64,000 nt of DNA from Elymus sibiricus (taxonomy: Eukaryota; Streptophyta; Magnoliopsida; Poales; Poaceae): positions 427,529,379 to 427,593,378 of the forward strand of contig CM077676.1 of the NCBI GenBank assembly GCA_039707655.1, in the 5' to 3' direction. The position numbers were made by a program, and so were the translations under genes. The notes below the pieces were generated by a model. It did not search any database, was not told the origin of the DNA, and saw nothing but the letters and a program-made list of their open reading frames with translations. Shown piece by piece: positions 32,536-44,113 of the stretch. Positions within the stretch are counted from its first letter, which is position 1; each line of letters opens with the position of its first letter.

Positions 32536-35500
32536 TCAAGAGGCTTCCAATAATCCCATGCCGGCTACATGCTCACGAAATATATTGGGTGGTAAGCCTT
32601 TAGTGAGCGGATCCGCAAGCATACGTATCGTACTGATATGCTTAACATTAATAGTTTGATCCTGGATTCTATGTTGAACAACACGATACTTTAGGTCAAT
32701 GTGCTTGGCAGCAGCACTTGACTTGTTGTTATTCGCATAGAATACTGCGGGTTCATTATCGCAGTACAATGTCAGTGGTTTGGAAATGCTGTCAACCACT
32801 TTAAGTCCGGGAAGAAAATTCTTTAGCCATACAACCTGCCCAGTGGCCTCAAAACATGCTAGATATTCTGCCATCATCGTAGATGAGGCAACTATTGTTT
32901 GCTTGGAGCTTTTCCACGATATGGCTCCTCCAGCGAGTGTGAATATATAACCTGACGTGGATTTCTTACTATCCACACACCCGGCAAGATCAGAGTCTGA
33001 GTAACCAATAACTTCCAGGTTATCGGACTTTCTATATGTAAGCATGAAATATTTAGTACCTTGCATATAACGCAAGACTTTCTTTGCGGCCTTCCAGTGG
33101 TCCGGTCCTGGATTAGATTGAAATCTGCCAAGCATCCCGGTTATGAAAGCTAAGTCAGGGCGTGTACATACTTGAGCATACATGATGCTTCCGACAGCTG
33201 AAGCATAAGGAACCGACTTCATCTGATCAGTTTCATTTTGGTTCCTCGGACATTGGAATGTCCCAAACTTATCACCCTTGACTATGGGGGCAGGTGAGGA
33301 AGAGCACTTATGCATATTGAATTTCTTTAGTACTCTCTCAAAGTATGCCTTTTGCGATAGTCCTAATGTTCCTTTGGACCTATCTCGATGAATCTCAATG
33401 CCAAGGACATACGAGGCTTCACCGAGATCCTTCATGTCAAATTTTGAGGACAGAAATCTCTTGGTCTCATGCAGCATATCTTTATCGCTGCAAGCCAATA
33501 GAATATCATCCACATATAGGACTAAAATTGTGAACCTACTGCCTTTAAATTTAACATATATGCAGTTGTCCACTTCATTTTCTTTAAAACCAAAAGTTCT
33601 AATAATCTTGTCGAACTTGAGGTACCACTGCCTTGAGGCTTGCCTCAAGCCATATATGGATTTCTTTAAACGACATGCCATATGTTCTTTTCCCTCCACG
33701 ACAAAACCTTCAGGTTGAGTCATGTAAACTTCTTCCTTTAAGTCACCATTCAAAAAAGCCGTCTTGACATCCATTTGATGCAGCTCCAAATCATAATGAG
33801 CTACAAGTGCCATGACAATTCTGAAAGAATCTTTGGTTGAAACAGGCGAGAAGGTCTCCTTATAATCGATCCCTTCTCTCTGTGTAAAACCTTTTGCTAC
33901 AAGTCTCGCTTTGAATTTTTCGACGTTACCTTTGGAATCATATTTGGTTTTGTAGACCCACTTGCAGCCTACCCTTTTGGCTCCATCAGGAACTTCTACT
34001 AAGTCCCAAACATCGTTCGAGCTCATAGATTTCAATTCGTCCTCCATGGCGACCAACCATTTAGACGAGTCTTCACTTTTAGTGGCTTCTTTATATGAGG
34101 TCGGATCTTGTACCATCCCTATGTCATTTTCATCCTCACACATGAAAGTGACAAAATCGCTCGAGATGGTCTTTTTCTTTTCACGTTGTGATCTTCTCAC
34201 AGGCTAATTAGTATGTGCATTTCGTCTTGCCCGAGAAGGTTGAGGATCAATATTGGGTTGAGGATCATCATTTGGCTGAGGATCCTCATCATGCTGAGGA
34301 TCTTCATTATGCTGAGACTCCTCGTCGGATTGAGGATCCACTTCAGGTTCGGGATCACCAGTAGGTGTCTCGTACATATTAGTCACAGGGATAAAGTTCT
34401 CTTGGATAGTCGGGGATGGAACATACATCCACTTCTCCTCAAGATCAATCGCCCTAACCTCAGTGACTTCACTATCCTCAAAAAACACCGCTTGCCTGGT
34501 TTCCACAAACTTGGTGGTATGGCCTGGGCAATAAAACCGGTATCCTTTTCCTCTATGAGGGTACCCAATGAAAACACAACTGAGTGTCTTTGGGTCCAAC
34601 TTCTTAATATGTGGATTGAATACTTTAGCTTCAGCTGGGCAGCCCCACACACGCAAGTAATTCAAGCTCGGTTTCTTTCCCGCCCACAACTCATAAGGTG
34701 TGCTCGGTGCTGACTTAGTTGGAGCAAGATTCAGGATGTGTGCAGTTGTTTTCAATGCCTCCATCCAAAGGCTTACTGGTAAGTTTGCATGACTAAGCAT
34801 GCTACGTACCATATCCATAAGAGTGCGATTGCGACGCTCAGCTACGCCATTTTGCTGAGGTTCACCAGGCATTAAATATTGGGCAATGATTCCATTTTCA
34901 GTAATATATTTCGCGAATGGACCTGGAATTTGCCCATAAGGAGCATGCCTGCCATAATATTCTCCCCCGCGATCAGACCGTACTACTTTAATCTTTAGGT
35001 TGAGTTGATTTTCAATGTCAGCTTTATAAATCTTAAATTTGTCCAAAGCTTCAGATCGATCACGTATAGGGTAAATGTAGCCATAGCGAGAGAAATCATC
35101 TGTGAAGGTAATGAAAGAATCAAAACCATCCATAGACTTCACGTTAAAAGGTCCACATATGTCAGTATGAATAAGTTCAAGGACCGCTGTGGCTCTTACT
35201 GCTCCTTTCTTAATTGTTTTCACATATTTTCCTTTTCCCTTAATACAGTCAATACAATTGCCTGCATCAGAGAAATCTAGCGGAGGAAGTATTTCTACTT
35301 TAATCAATCGTTCCATTCCCCCCCTCGAAATGTGGCCCAAGCGACGATGCCACAATTTCGAAGAAGGATTGATACTTCTCCCATTTTTCTCATGATTGCG
35401 TTCATTCATATTCATCTCGCAGAGATTCACACATATAGGATAATCGGAAAGATTTAACATATAAAGTTTGCCTCGTCGGACGGCGAGACCAACATCCTTA

Positions 35501-36743
35501 TTACAATACTTTAAAAAACATTGTTTCTCCCCGAAGGTACAATGAAAACCAAAATCATCTAAACATGAAACTGAAATTAAATTCCTATTCAAAGTAGGCA
35601 CATAAAGAACATCCTTGAGCTGAAGTAGGAAACCAGTGTGCAACTTCAAGGTGAGGGAGCCCACGGCTTCAACTTCAGCCTCCTTCCCATTCGCGACATT
35701 AAGTCTTCTTGTACCCCTTCTTAGGGTGTGGCTTATATGGAATCCCTGCAAAGAATTCGCGACATGAACAGTCGCACCTGAGTCAATCCACCATGTAGAT
35801 TTAGAAAAATCAACATATAGAGATTCATCTACAAGAGTGATCTCATCCTTACCATTTTTATTTAGCCACTTACGAAAACCTGGACAGTCCGCCTTGATAT
35901 GATTTGGCTGTTTGCAAAAATTGCAAAGTTTTTCTCCAGCGGCATTTGTAAGATTAACTGGAGCAGCCGCTGAAGGAGAGGGACGTGAACAACTTGCCTC
36001 GTTGCATTGCTTAGGCTTTGGAGGATTCTTTTTGGGAAACTGCCTTTTGTTGGGCACATTATTGCTATGAGCATTGTTCTCATGCTTCCTCTTTGCAGAG
36101 TTAACATGGAAAGCTTGATCTTTATGTTCATTCCTCATTCTCTCTTCCTCCTGAACGCAATGTGCAATGAGTTCAGGTAGTGTCCATTTAGTTTCAAGAG
36201 AATTATAGTTTATCTTGAATGGATTGAACTGTGAGGGCAGTGACCTAAAAACTAGGAGCACAAGAAGCTCTTCGTTCAAGTCACACTTCATGGTTTTAAG
36301 CTTTGCCGTCGCATTGCTCATACTTAAAATGTGCTCCCTAACACTTCCTTGCCCGTCATATTTTGCAAGCAGCTTGTGCAAAAGCTCATCTGCGTACACT
36401 TTCTCTGAGCCCTTAAATTGTTCTTTCACCGATTTCAAATATTCGGCGGCATTTTCTTTAGCAGGAATAGCCCCTTTAATCTCAGTCGAGACGGAGAAGT
36501 TCATAATTAGGAGCACCATTCTGTTTGACCTCTCCCACTTCTCAACTTTAGCATCATAGGCTTTCTTAAGCTCAGCATACCCAGTGGCACCCTTTTCAGG
36601 TTCCACTGGTTTACTTTCCCTCAGCGCGAGGTCAACCTCATGCCATCCCAAGTGCAATAGCAACGAGTCCTTCCAAGTTTGGAAGTTGTTCCCGTGAGTG
36701 GCTCGATGTTCTCGAAACCACGAGGACCGGGAGCTGTCATCAT
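32536..36743 (-). pseudogene. Copia gag-pol polyprotein, near-intact with a 5' frameshift and one nonsense codon
   Basis: Gag of the UBN2 type is followed by the zinc knuckle [14 protein letters not shown], the protease motif [13 protein letters not shown], the pre-integrase HHCC region ([13 protein letters not shown] with CIDCIKGK) and the integrase core ([28 protein letters not shown]). Then come reverse transcriptase (LELHQMDVKTAFLNGDL, YVDDILLA) and RNase H (SDSDLAGCVDSKKSTSGY, CDNEPAVFYA). The order integrase-before-RT identifies Copia. The probable start is the ATG pair at 36738-36743. One nucleotide seems missing near 36690, so the long frame is entered only from about 36687. A TAG at 34204-34206 separates protease-integrase from RT-RNase H. 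Apart from these two faults the frame is open for about 1,370 codons. The element may still be copied in trans by active relatives. Confidence 0.92.
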
Positions 36744-38233
36744 TTCAAAATATCATAAGTAAAGGAAAAGAACAACATGATTTAAAATAAACTGCACAAA
36801 AATTAACTTACGTTGGTTGATCAATTTTCATGCAAACAATTAACTCCAAATTATATCACCGCTGGGCAGAAAATAATAAGGAATTAACGGGGTGATTCAA
36901 AATTGTAAAACAACGTTGGTCTGTATTACAAAAATGATCACATTAATATGCCATAAATGACACAAACATTAATTTCATAAGAGTTTTCTAAATAATATTT
37001 CTCGTTGGTTCCATTCTATTCAGAAAACTAAAACATAATTTGCAACATTATTTTTCTGGCAATTTTCTATTTATAATAGTGGAGAACATTTTTAGAATAA
37101 TCATAATACGTAAAATACACTGAATAAACAGAAAATGCACAGAACTTTAATTTTAGCCCATCAACCCACGACAGCCCGTTAGATTTCCAGACCAGCAGAC
37201 AAAACATAAATTAAAAGAAAATCATTTTCTGCGGGCTAAGGTAACCTGGGCCAAAGCCCAGCCACGAAAGCGGCTTGTTAAAGTGCCCGAAGGCCTGCTC
37301 GGGCTCCGCCTTGCTCGCGGCCGTCCGATCGAAACGGACGAACCCGATCGAGCTCCAACGGAACAAAACAGGGCAGGTCAAAAACCCTAGCCCTCATTCC
37401 CCATTTCCTCCCGATTCTTCCGGAGCGGCGATGCAGGGGCGCCCGCATCGGCAGCCCAAGGGAACGCCGGCCAAGGCGACGCGGTGCTGCCCTCGCCGGA
37501 GCAGCGTGCAACGGACCGAGTCCTGCGCGCTCCTCCGGCAAGCGTGGCTCCAGCGTCGCACATATGGCGACTCGCGCGGCGCACGGGAGGTCATTTCGTC
37601 AGCTGCTGCCGGCGCAAGCATTCGGCGGCGACGGTGACATTCAAGGCGCGGAGGCCACGCGATGCACACGTCCATCAGCACAGCAGCAGCGGCTGCTTCC
37701 TTCCGCGCGCCATCCCGAAGGACGGCGGCGTTCCGGCCATGGCGTGCACACACGGCGGCGGCCGTGCGGACCCCCAAAGACCGGCGTCATCTAGGTGAGC
37801 CCCAATCCCATTCAATTCTCAATTGCAATCGGTTGGGCTCTGATTTTGGAGATTTCAAATTGGGGAAAAATTTCTAGGGTTTGGGGTTCTGCCAATATTG
37901 GGGAAATTGCATGATTTCTTTAAAACATTCGATTCCCCTCCTTCTATTTGCTTAACCGGGCTAACAGTGCTAATTGAACATTAACTTAAAGCAGAAGCAT
38001 GGCTTAATTACTCTAACCGAAAGGATTGAGCATCTTTATTAGATAATTAGCACTTAACCCGTAGACTATTAGTCCTTAACAGAAACGTATTAACCCTAGG
38101 CATTAAGCATTGACTTTAACAGAGGCATTGAATCTTGATCATGACCCATAAACTTAAACCACAATCATTAGTACGTAATCATGATCATCATACTTAAACA
38201 GATCATCTTAGGGATCTAATCTAGGCTTAAACG
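36744..38233 (-). other. Copia untranslated leader with a GC-rich antisense block
   Basis: The leader is long (about 1.5 kb). AT-rich DNA lies at 36744-37270 and 37870-38233. Between them, 37280-37800 is GC-rich. Read on the plus strand it looks like a plant 5' leader and first exon (AAAACCCTAGCCCTCATTCC, ATG at 37431, a donor-like TAG|GTGAGC near 37793). No protein family is recognised. It may be captured host DNA in antisense. Confidence 0.35.
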
Positions 38234-38247
38234 GCTCAAGATACCAT

Positions 38248-38793
38248 TGTTAGATCTATTCCCGTAGGGTTTACTTAATAGGAACGTTAGCCTAGACTTT
38301 AGATCACCTAATTGCATAGATCAGAGAGATGGTTTAGTGATCTTACCACCAATGGAAGAAGCCATTGGTGTAGGCGATGCGAAGTCCCGTGCCTGCTCGA
38401 TGCAGGCTTGATGCAGGCTCGGTGTAGATGCTCGCTGCAGGTAGCGGCGTCCCTCCGGGCGCCAGCGGCACTGCCCTGGCACCGGAGCAGAGGTGGGAGA
38501 AGGTCTTCCCGTCGCGCAGCGCTCCCCCAGATCGGATTAGGGTTTAGGGATTTAGGAGGGCAGAGTAGACACACGTGAACTGGGTCAGATCGTGCGTGGC
38601 CAGCTGCCCCCCTCTTTTATATGTGGTGCTGGCGATCAGGGGACCTAAACCACGTTGGTTTGGATCGCCCCCGATCAGGGCGCGTCAGTTGGGGTCGAGA
38701 GGAACGTACGTTGGTGCGTGCCCCCTTCCCGTTAACGTAACTTTTTCTGTTTTATTCGTTTTGGCCCATTGGGCCTTTAGATCAATACCAACA
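38248..38793 (-). repeat. 5' LTR of the Copia element, with TATA box
   Basis: On the minus strand it holds CATATAAAAG at 38613-38622, a good TATA box. The 3' LTR has TATTAAAG at the matching place. Flanked internally by the primer-binding site. Confidence 0.9.
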
Positions 38794-39636
38794 AGCTTCA
38801 CATACTACCTGGATCATGACATCTTCCCCAACGGTGGCGACCATGCCCTGTCCTTCTTCTGTTTGGCATTAGGTTATAAGGAGCAACAGACAATTGTGCA
38901 TATGTATGTGTTACAAGACGATATCTGGGCCATCCACTCTTCGGAAGTAATTGAAATCCCTAAGATCGAATTGATAACCACTAGTTTGATCGCTGACATG
39001 AAGATCTATAATCTGGTCTCTGTGGGTGAGATTCCTAAGTTATTCGTGCTAGATCTTGTGTCTTCATCTTTGTCACTAGTTAACCTACCTGAAGATGGGG
39101 AAGATGTTTGGACAGACTATTCCCTTCCGCGGACATTCTTTTCTAGAAGGAAAGTAGCAAAGCCGAACGCAAATACACATGCAAATTGCGTCGACTACCT
39201 CATCACTGTCCAAAATGGGGGATACCGCTATTCATACATGGATGGACGTGGATCTGTCGCTCACACACGGTACTGGGGTTCATCTGACCTATTTGAAGGA
39301 CTGTCAGCTTCGCATCTGGCTTATCAGGATGGATAGCAACGGCGTCCACAGCTGGTTTCTTGTGGATACCATTTATTTGCGTGAGATATGTGCTAATCAT
39401 ATGATACCAACTCACATCTTCGAGGATGTTGGTGATTCTGATCTTACAGTACATGCAGTTTGGGACAATTCTGAGTTTGTTCTCATGGAGTTGGATGGTG
39501 TCCTCTACCTTTTGGATATTAAACGCAAGGCAGCAAGGAAGGTCTACAAGCTGACACCAAGCGATAAACACTGTTTCAGTGTCACTCCCTTTTTGATGGT
39601 CTGGCCTCCTAAATTCCCTGTGATAAAGTTAGGATG

Positions 39637-41833
39637 AGATCCAGAATAATAACGTTGCAAGGTTTGCCTTTTGTTTATCTGTTTAGTACCGTGGTCTAGT
39701 TTCCAGTTAACTGAGCTAATATTTTATCTCGTTTACGATGTTAATCATGTGCATGCTCGTTTCTGATTACAATTAGCACACTAGTTGACCATGTTCATTC
39801 CAATTACATATTAGTTACTAAGTACTTCCATTTTGTTCGCTGCTAGAGAATAAGAATGTTCTCTATATTGGATATTTATATTTTATTCGCTGCTATCTTT
39901 CAAATTCCTGCTGTTGACGTAATAACACCCTTATATATCAGAACATGCATGGATGTCATCACATAACTCAAGATTTGGATTCTTGATGCTTCGAGTCCGA
40001 ACTTTTTCCTTCTTGAAGCACAAGGATGTTAATCCATCTTGAGTTTCAGGGTGATTGAACTATTGTTGCGTATGTTAGGTTCCAGCCATATTGTTTTTGA
40101 TTTGACCACAAGTATACCTGTATAGTTTACACAGTAAGAGATAGTACTTCTTTTATCAACATTGGTTTATATATAGTTATATACTTCATTTATCAGCCAT
40201 ATTAATTTTTCTTTTCTTATTTTTACTTGGTGGGAATAGAAATAGATTATTTAGAAGGGTGGAAATATCAAGCATTTTAACGAATACATATCAGTTGGAG
40301 AATTTTCTTGGATGATTCTAAAAAAACATTGCACTCCAACAGCGCTTGGTTGGTACTCGGACCTGATGCATTTTCTCTACCCCTTCTTACCCTGAAAAAG
40401 CAGGGTCACCTTGTGTCCAAGTTTTGCAGAAACATCGTTGAAAGTTGTTTGTCATTGCAAAAAATACTATTTACTATTGTGGCTATACAATGTAATCTAA
40501 TTGTCCTTATATTTTATCAGGTAACTGAAACCGTGGAACATCAAGTGGCATAACCAATCAAGGTAGCAGGAAATCAGATGTGTGGCCTACGATAGTGGCA
40601 AATGCACGGCGCTCAACACTGGCAGTTTGTCACGTGGTTGTAACTTATTAGGTGACATAACCAACCCGTGTGCACTTATGCAGGTTTCTAGCCTTTAAAT
40701 GCTTGCTTGTGTACCGACACTTCCTCGAGACCAGTATAACTCCTATATTCTGAATTCTAACGCACTAGATCTGCATACCGATCTCCAGCCTGCTGGTTTT
40801 AGCTGATAGTTTTATGGGTAGGGCATTTTGAAGGCCGAGCTCCATGGAGCCCTTTATTTTAAATTTTTTAAAAATCTCATTTTGAAGTTTCAAAAAGTCT
40901 AAAAAAATTCACACGTGTTCATACGGATGTATAGTACATATGTATAAAAATTGAAGATGATATGCATTATGGTGAGAGCTAAACAAAAAAGACAAATCCG
41001 TGCATTTTTTTTACAGTGAACAGTACATATACTGTTCATCATTTCAAAATCAACATTTTCTCTTTTTTGTTTAGTTCTCACCATAATGTATATCATCTTC
41101 AATTTTTACACACATGTATTGTACATCCGTATGAAGACGTGCGATTTTTTTTAGATTTTTTTGAAACTTTAAAATGAGATTTTTAAAATTTTCAAAATAA
41201 AGGGCTCCATGGAGCTCGGCTTCCATTTAGCATTTTCGATAGTTTTATTCCTTATATAGCTCTACTAGTATGCTTGTGTAAGTTCGCATTTCCAGATTGA
41301 TATAATATTCTCTATTCGAGATTTAATGATTCATATGGTTCCTGCCTTCCTGGGTTGTGTCCAAGTTTGATTGTTTATGAGGCTGCCGATGATTATCTAG
41401 TCCATGTGTTGCTCCCTGTGTTTTGAAAACAAAGTGTTGCTCCCTGTAGGTGTAGCCCCTGTTATGGTTCCTGGGCTGTGTCCAAGTTTGATTGTTTCGT
41501 TCTAGTAATATCTTTTGCCCTTACAGGATGAGCATGCTGCTTTATGATTTGCTGTATCCCTTCAGTGTATCCGGAAGCTTATGGGTGATCAGCATAAGGA
41601 TATAATATAATCATGCATGATCACCTTTCATTTATGTAGTTTATATGCTCAATTGGGCAGAGTCCTAATTAATATGGTGTACATTTCTGGTACAGGTGAA
41701 GTGAGATCTGATGGATTCTTTGAGTAAAGAAAACCTTTTGTGTCACGGACATAATAATGATACGAGAACTGCCTGCCATTCTGTATCAACTCAGCAATGT
41801 TGCTAACTACAGATACTTTTTTGACACTGCATT
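39637..41833 (+). repeat. 3' flank of the triplicated F-box unit, copy 2
   Basis: After removal of the hairpin MITE this flank is about 1.76 kb. It aligns with 47625-52720 after removal of the hAT and LTR inserts there (about 1.78 kb). Shared phrases include TTTTATCAGGTAACTGAA, GATTGTTTATGAGG-like text and AACCTT.TGTGTCACGG. Homology ends near 42625. Confidence 0.7.
40816..41237. mobile_element. MULE-type hairpin MITE, 422 bp
   Basis: It consists of two inverted arms of roughly 190 bases each, including GGCCGAGCTCCATGGAGCCC near the left end and its counterpart at the right, with a short AT-rich loop around 41010. A perfect 11-bp duplication GATAGTTTTAT lies at 40805-40815 and 41238-41248, the length class of Mutator-like elements. 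A transcript through it would fold into a long hairpin. Confidence 0.75.
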
Positions 41834-42602
41834 CATAGTTTTAAAAACCGGACCGGACCGACGGTGGGACCGGGAAAAACCGGAACCGATGATCCCAGCG
41901 GTTTTTTAAGCAGAATGGACCGTTCGAGCAATCGAACCGGAAAAAACCGGTCGAACCGGCCGGTTTTTCCAAAAACCAGCGAACCGGGCGGTTCATAGAA
42001 AACCGAACGGTTCTATATCATTTCCTTACAAGCCCCTCAATCGACTCGTTTTCGTGCGAACATGCTGTGGGTAGAATCGGAAAAGGAAGAAAACCCCTCT
42101 TTTGGTAGGGTTTCGGTCAAATTGGGAGCATTTCTCTCGATTTTGTCCACAGACAAACCCCTTCGAGCGTAGCCGCCCTCCTCTGCCACCACCCTTGTTG
42201 GACGCTGTGGTGCGACGATGCCGCCTCTCCCTCACCGCTCCACGTGGCAGCAACAGGCTACAAGTCCGCGCCGTCCTGAGCCACTTTTGTTGACAACTGG
42301 GAGAGGGGACACCGCCGCCTAGTCGACATGGTCTGTCCAACTCTGATCTCCCTCCGCTTTAGTTAAATCGACCAGTCCTCCCTCCGGTTGCATCCCTCCA
42401 TTCCAGAGTCCAGACTAGGAGGTCCAAGATGCTCAACGGTCATATCCGATTAAACATTTTTTTATCTATTGATTACTGTATTTATTGATAAAATATATAC
42501 TATTTTATTGCTTAAAAAACCGACAATCGAACCGGTGTACCGACGGTCAGACCGGTAAAAACCCTAACCGACAACCTTACCGGTTCGGTTTTTTAAACTA
42601 TG
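41834..42602. mobile_element. Non-autonomous hAT element, 769 bp
   Basis: It begins CATAGTTTTAAAAACCGG and ends CGGTTTTTTAAACTATG. The 8-bp flanks are ACTGCATT (41826-41833) and ATTGCATT (42603-42610), one mismatch. CCGGTT/AACCGG clusters fill both ends. The matching place in copy 3 (near 52720) has no insertion, an empty site. The interior has no transposase. Confidence 0.8.
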
Positions 42603-42625
42603 ATTGCATTAGGGAAGCAGTTGAG

Positions 42626-43600
42626 GCACCGCTAGTGCAAAAATGCATACTAGTGGCGTCCGGAAAACGTCGTTAGTGGCACCGCCTCCCGACGCCGCTA
42701 GTATGACGGCAGTATTAAAAAGCCACTCCCAACGCCACTTGTATATGTCCCATCCGTGGTGTTGGGACGCGACACCACTAACCGACAAATTAGCAGCAGC
42801 GCACCATTTGTTGTAGACGCCGGCAATACAAGTCACCTGTCATTTGGATGACACTTGCTTTGACCTGTGGGACCCTATTGTCAGTAAACCCCTACTGTCA
42901 GATAACCCCTAGCGTGTTACATTAATAATCTAGTTAAAACATTAATTAAACTAAATCTTAGTTAAACTTTAATATTAAGCTAGTTGGCATCCGTATATTA
43001 CACAGATTTGAACAACATTGTACAAATCACAAAAGAAAACCTAGTTAAAACTAAAAGGCGCGTCTGATTCCTTGCCGCCCGGCTGCCTACGCGTTGTCAT
43101 CCGAGATGACGATGACGTCCTCCTGGCCGTAGTCGTAGCCGGAGGCCTCCACGACGCCGGATGGAGGAGCAGCCGGAGAAGGAGACAGCAGGCTCAACTC
43201 CTGCACGATCTCCTCCCGCTTGTCGGGAGGAAGCGGCTTGAATATGGCGTGAACCTCAAGAAGTGCGCTCGACATCCACAAGTCCTCCATCTTGTGGCAT
43301 CCAGGAGGTGGAGCCGGAGCCGGAGGAGGCTGCATCTCCTGCCAGCACATCCCCTCCCTCTTCTACATGTCCTCCCCGCGGGACTCGAAGAAGTGGTTGA
43401 TGGTGAGTTGCTCCTCCTCGAACTCCGGGTTGGCGCGGTACAGAGTCAAGGCGTTGGCGTCGTTGCGCTGCGCCTTGATCTACGCCTCTGCGGCTAGATG
43501 CTTTCGTCATGCCACCTCGCCCACCATGTCGATGTCCCACGGGTGCTAAGCCTGCCATGTTGGCGAAAAATTTGATGTGGCAAGACAATTAAGAAAACAG
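42626..43600. other. Relic region: CACTA-like start and a GC-rich exon fragment on the minus strand
   Basis: CGCTAGTGCAAAAATGC near 42630 could be a decayed CACTA end followed by GGCGTC-type repeats. From 43350 down to 43087 the minus strand is open and ends in an acidic tail (EDVIVISDDNA) after a proline-rich segment. Upstream of it on the same strand, stop codons interrupt similar-looking sequence (NPEFEEEQLTINHFFESR). It looks like the C-terminus of a transposon-associated protein; the family is not recognised. Confidence 0.3.
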
Positions 43601-44113
43601 AGATGGGTTTGGTGACCCCAGGAAGAACCAATGCCAAGCGCGTGAACCTAGCAAAATATTTAAATGAAGCAAGCTCACCAATGCATGAAAAAGTTTAGTA
43701 GCTAAGTCATTAAATAAAGGAAGCTTAGCTACAACAAGTTAAGCACCTATGCATTGGGGACTATAGTTGCTAAACTATTTAATACGTTTAGCACCTCATC
43801 TAAGCACCCGGCACCCGTGCATTGGAAGAGGTCTTAATTCATGCCGTAATTTTCAATTAAGCTGCACGTATACTATTTAAGAGAACAGGGATACACAGTG
43901 CACTTTCCTATTATTTGCTTGGTCGGAAACTGAGCGCTTCAACGATCGCGCGTGAGATAGCCATCCTAATTAGTAACAGATCCGTAAAGGCGCCGTCGCG
44001 TGCTGGTGGCATGTCCCGAGGGATGGTAATTGTTTGGCTGATCTCTGTGCCAAGCAGGGCCTGTACCATGTCGGTGTCAGACTGTTGGTTGGAGGAGTGT
44101 CCTTCTTTTCTTA

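Larger units (their letters stand above)
31797..38793 (-). mobile_element. Complete Copia LTR retrotransposon, 7.0 kb
   Basis: Two LTRs (31797-32343 and 38248-38793) begin TGTT and end ACA on the plus strand. A perfect 5-bp duplication AGCTT flanks them (31792-31796 and 38794-38798). The element runs on the minus strand. Its primer-binding site TGGTATCTTGAGCC (about 38234-38247) resembles the initiator-Met tRNA site. Its polypurine tract AAGGGGGAGAA lies next to the 3' LTR (about 32344-32354). By eye the LTRs differ by seven substitutions and one indel in 547 bases. At the commonly used grass rate of 1.3e-8 per site per year that would mean insertion roughly half a million years ago. Confidence 0.95.
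31302..39636 (+). pseudogene. F-box protein gene, copy 2 (split by a Copia element)
   Basis: The 5' part 31333-31796 matches copies 1 and 3 from the fourth or fifth codon onward (LLGEIILRVTFPTSLVRVAL, VCKRWLSLA). The normal start is replaced by unrelated DNA carrying an in-frame ATG at 31302. A 4-nt gain at about 31533-31537 shifts the frame. The Copia element 31797-38793 then splits a Ser-Phe codon pair, and reading resumes exactly at 38794+ (YYLDHDIFPNGGDHALSFF). Near 39107-39240 there are about 110 extra bases and a second frameshift. The rest is open from about 39245 to the end (FLMVWPPKFPVI). With a changed start, two shifts and a 7-kb insertion the gene is dead. Confidence 0.82.

Noticed and set aside
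34213..34713. Plus-strand frame opposite the Copia polyprotein
   Set aside because: It is the antisense of the integrase region and has no protein-like character of its own.
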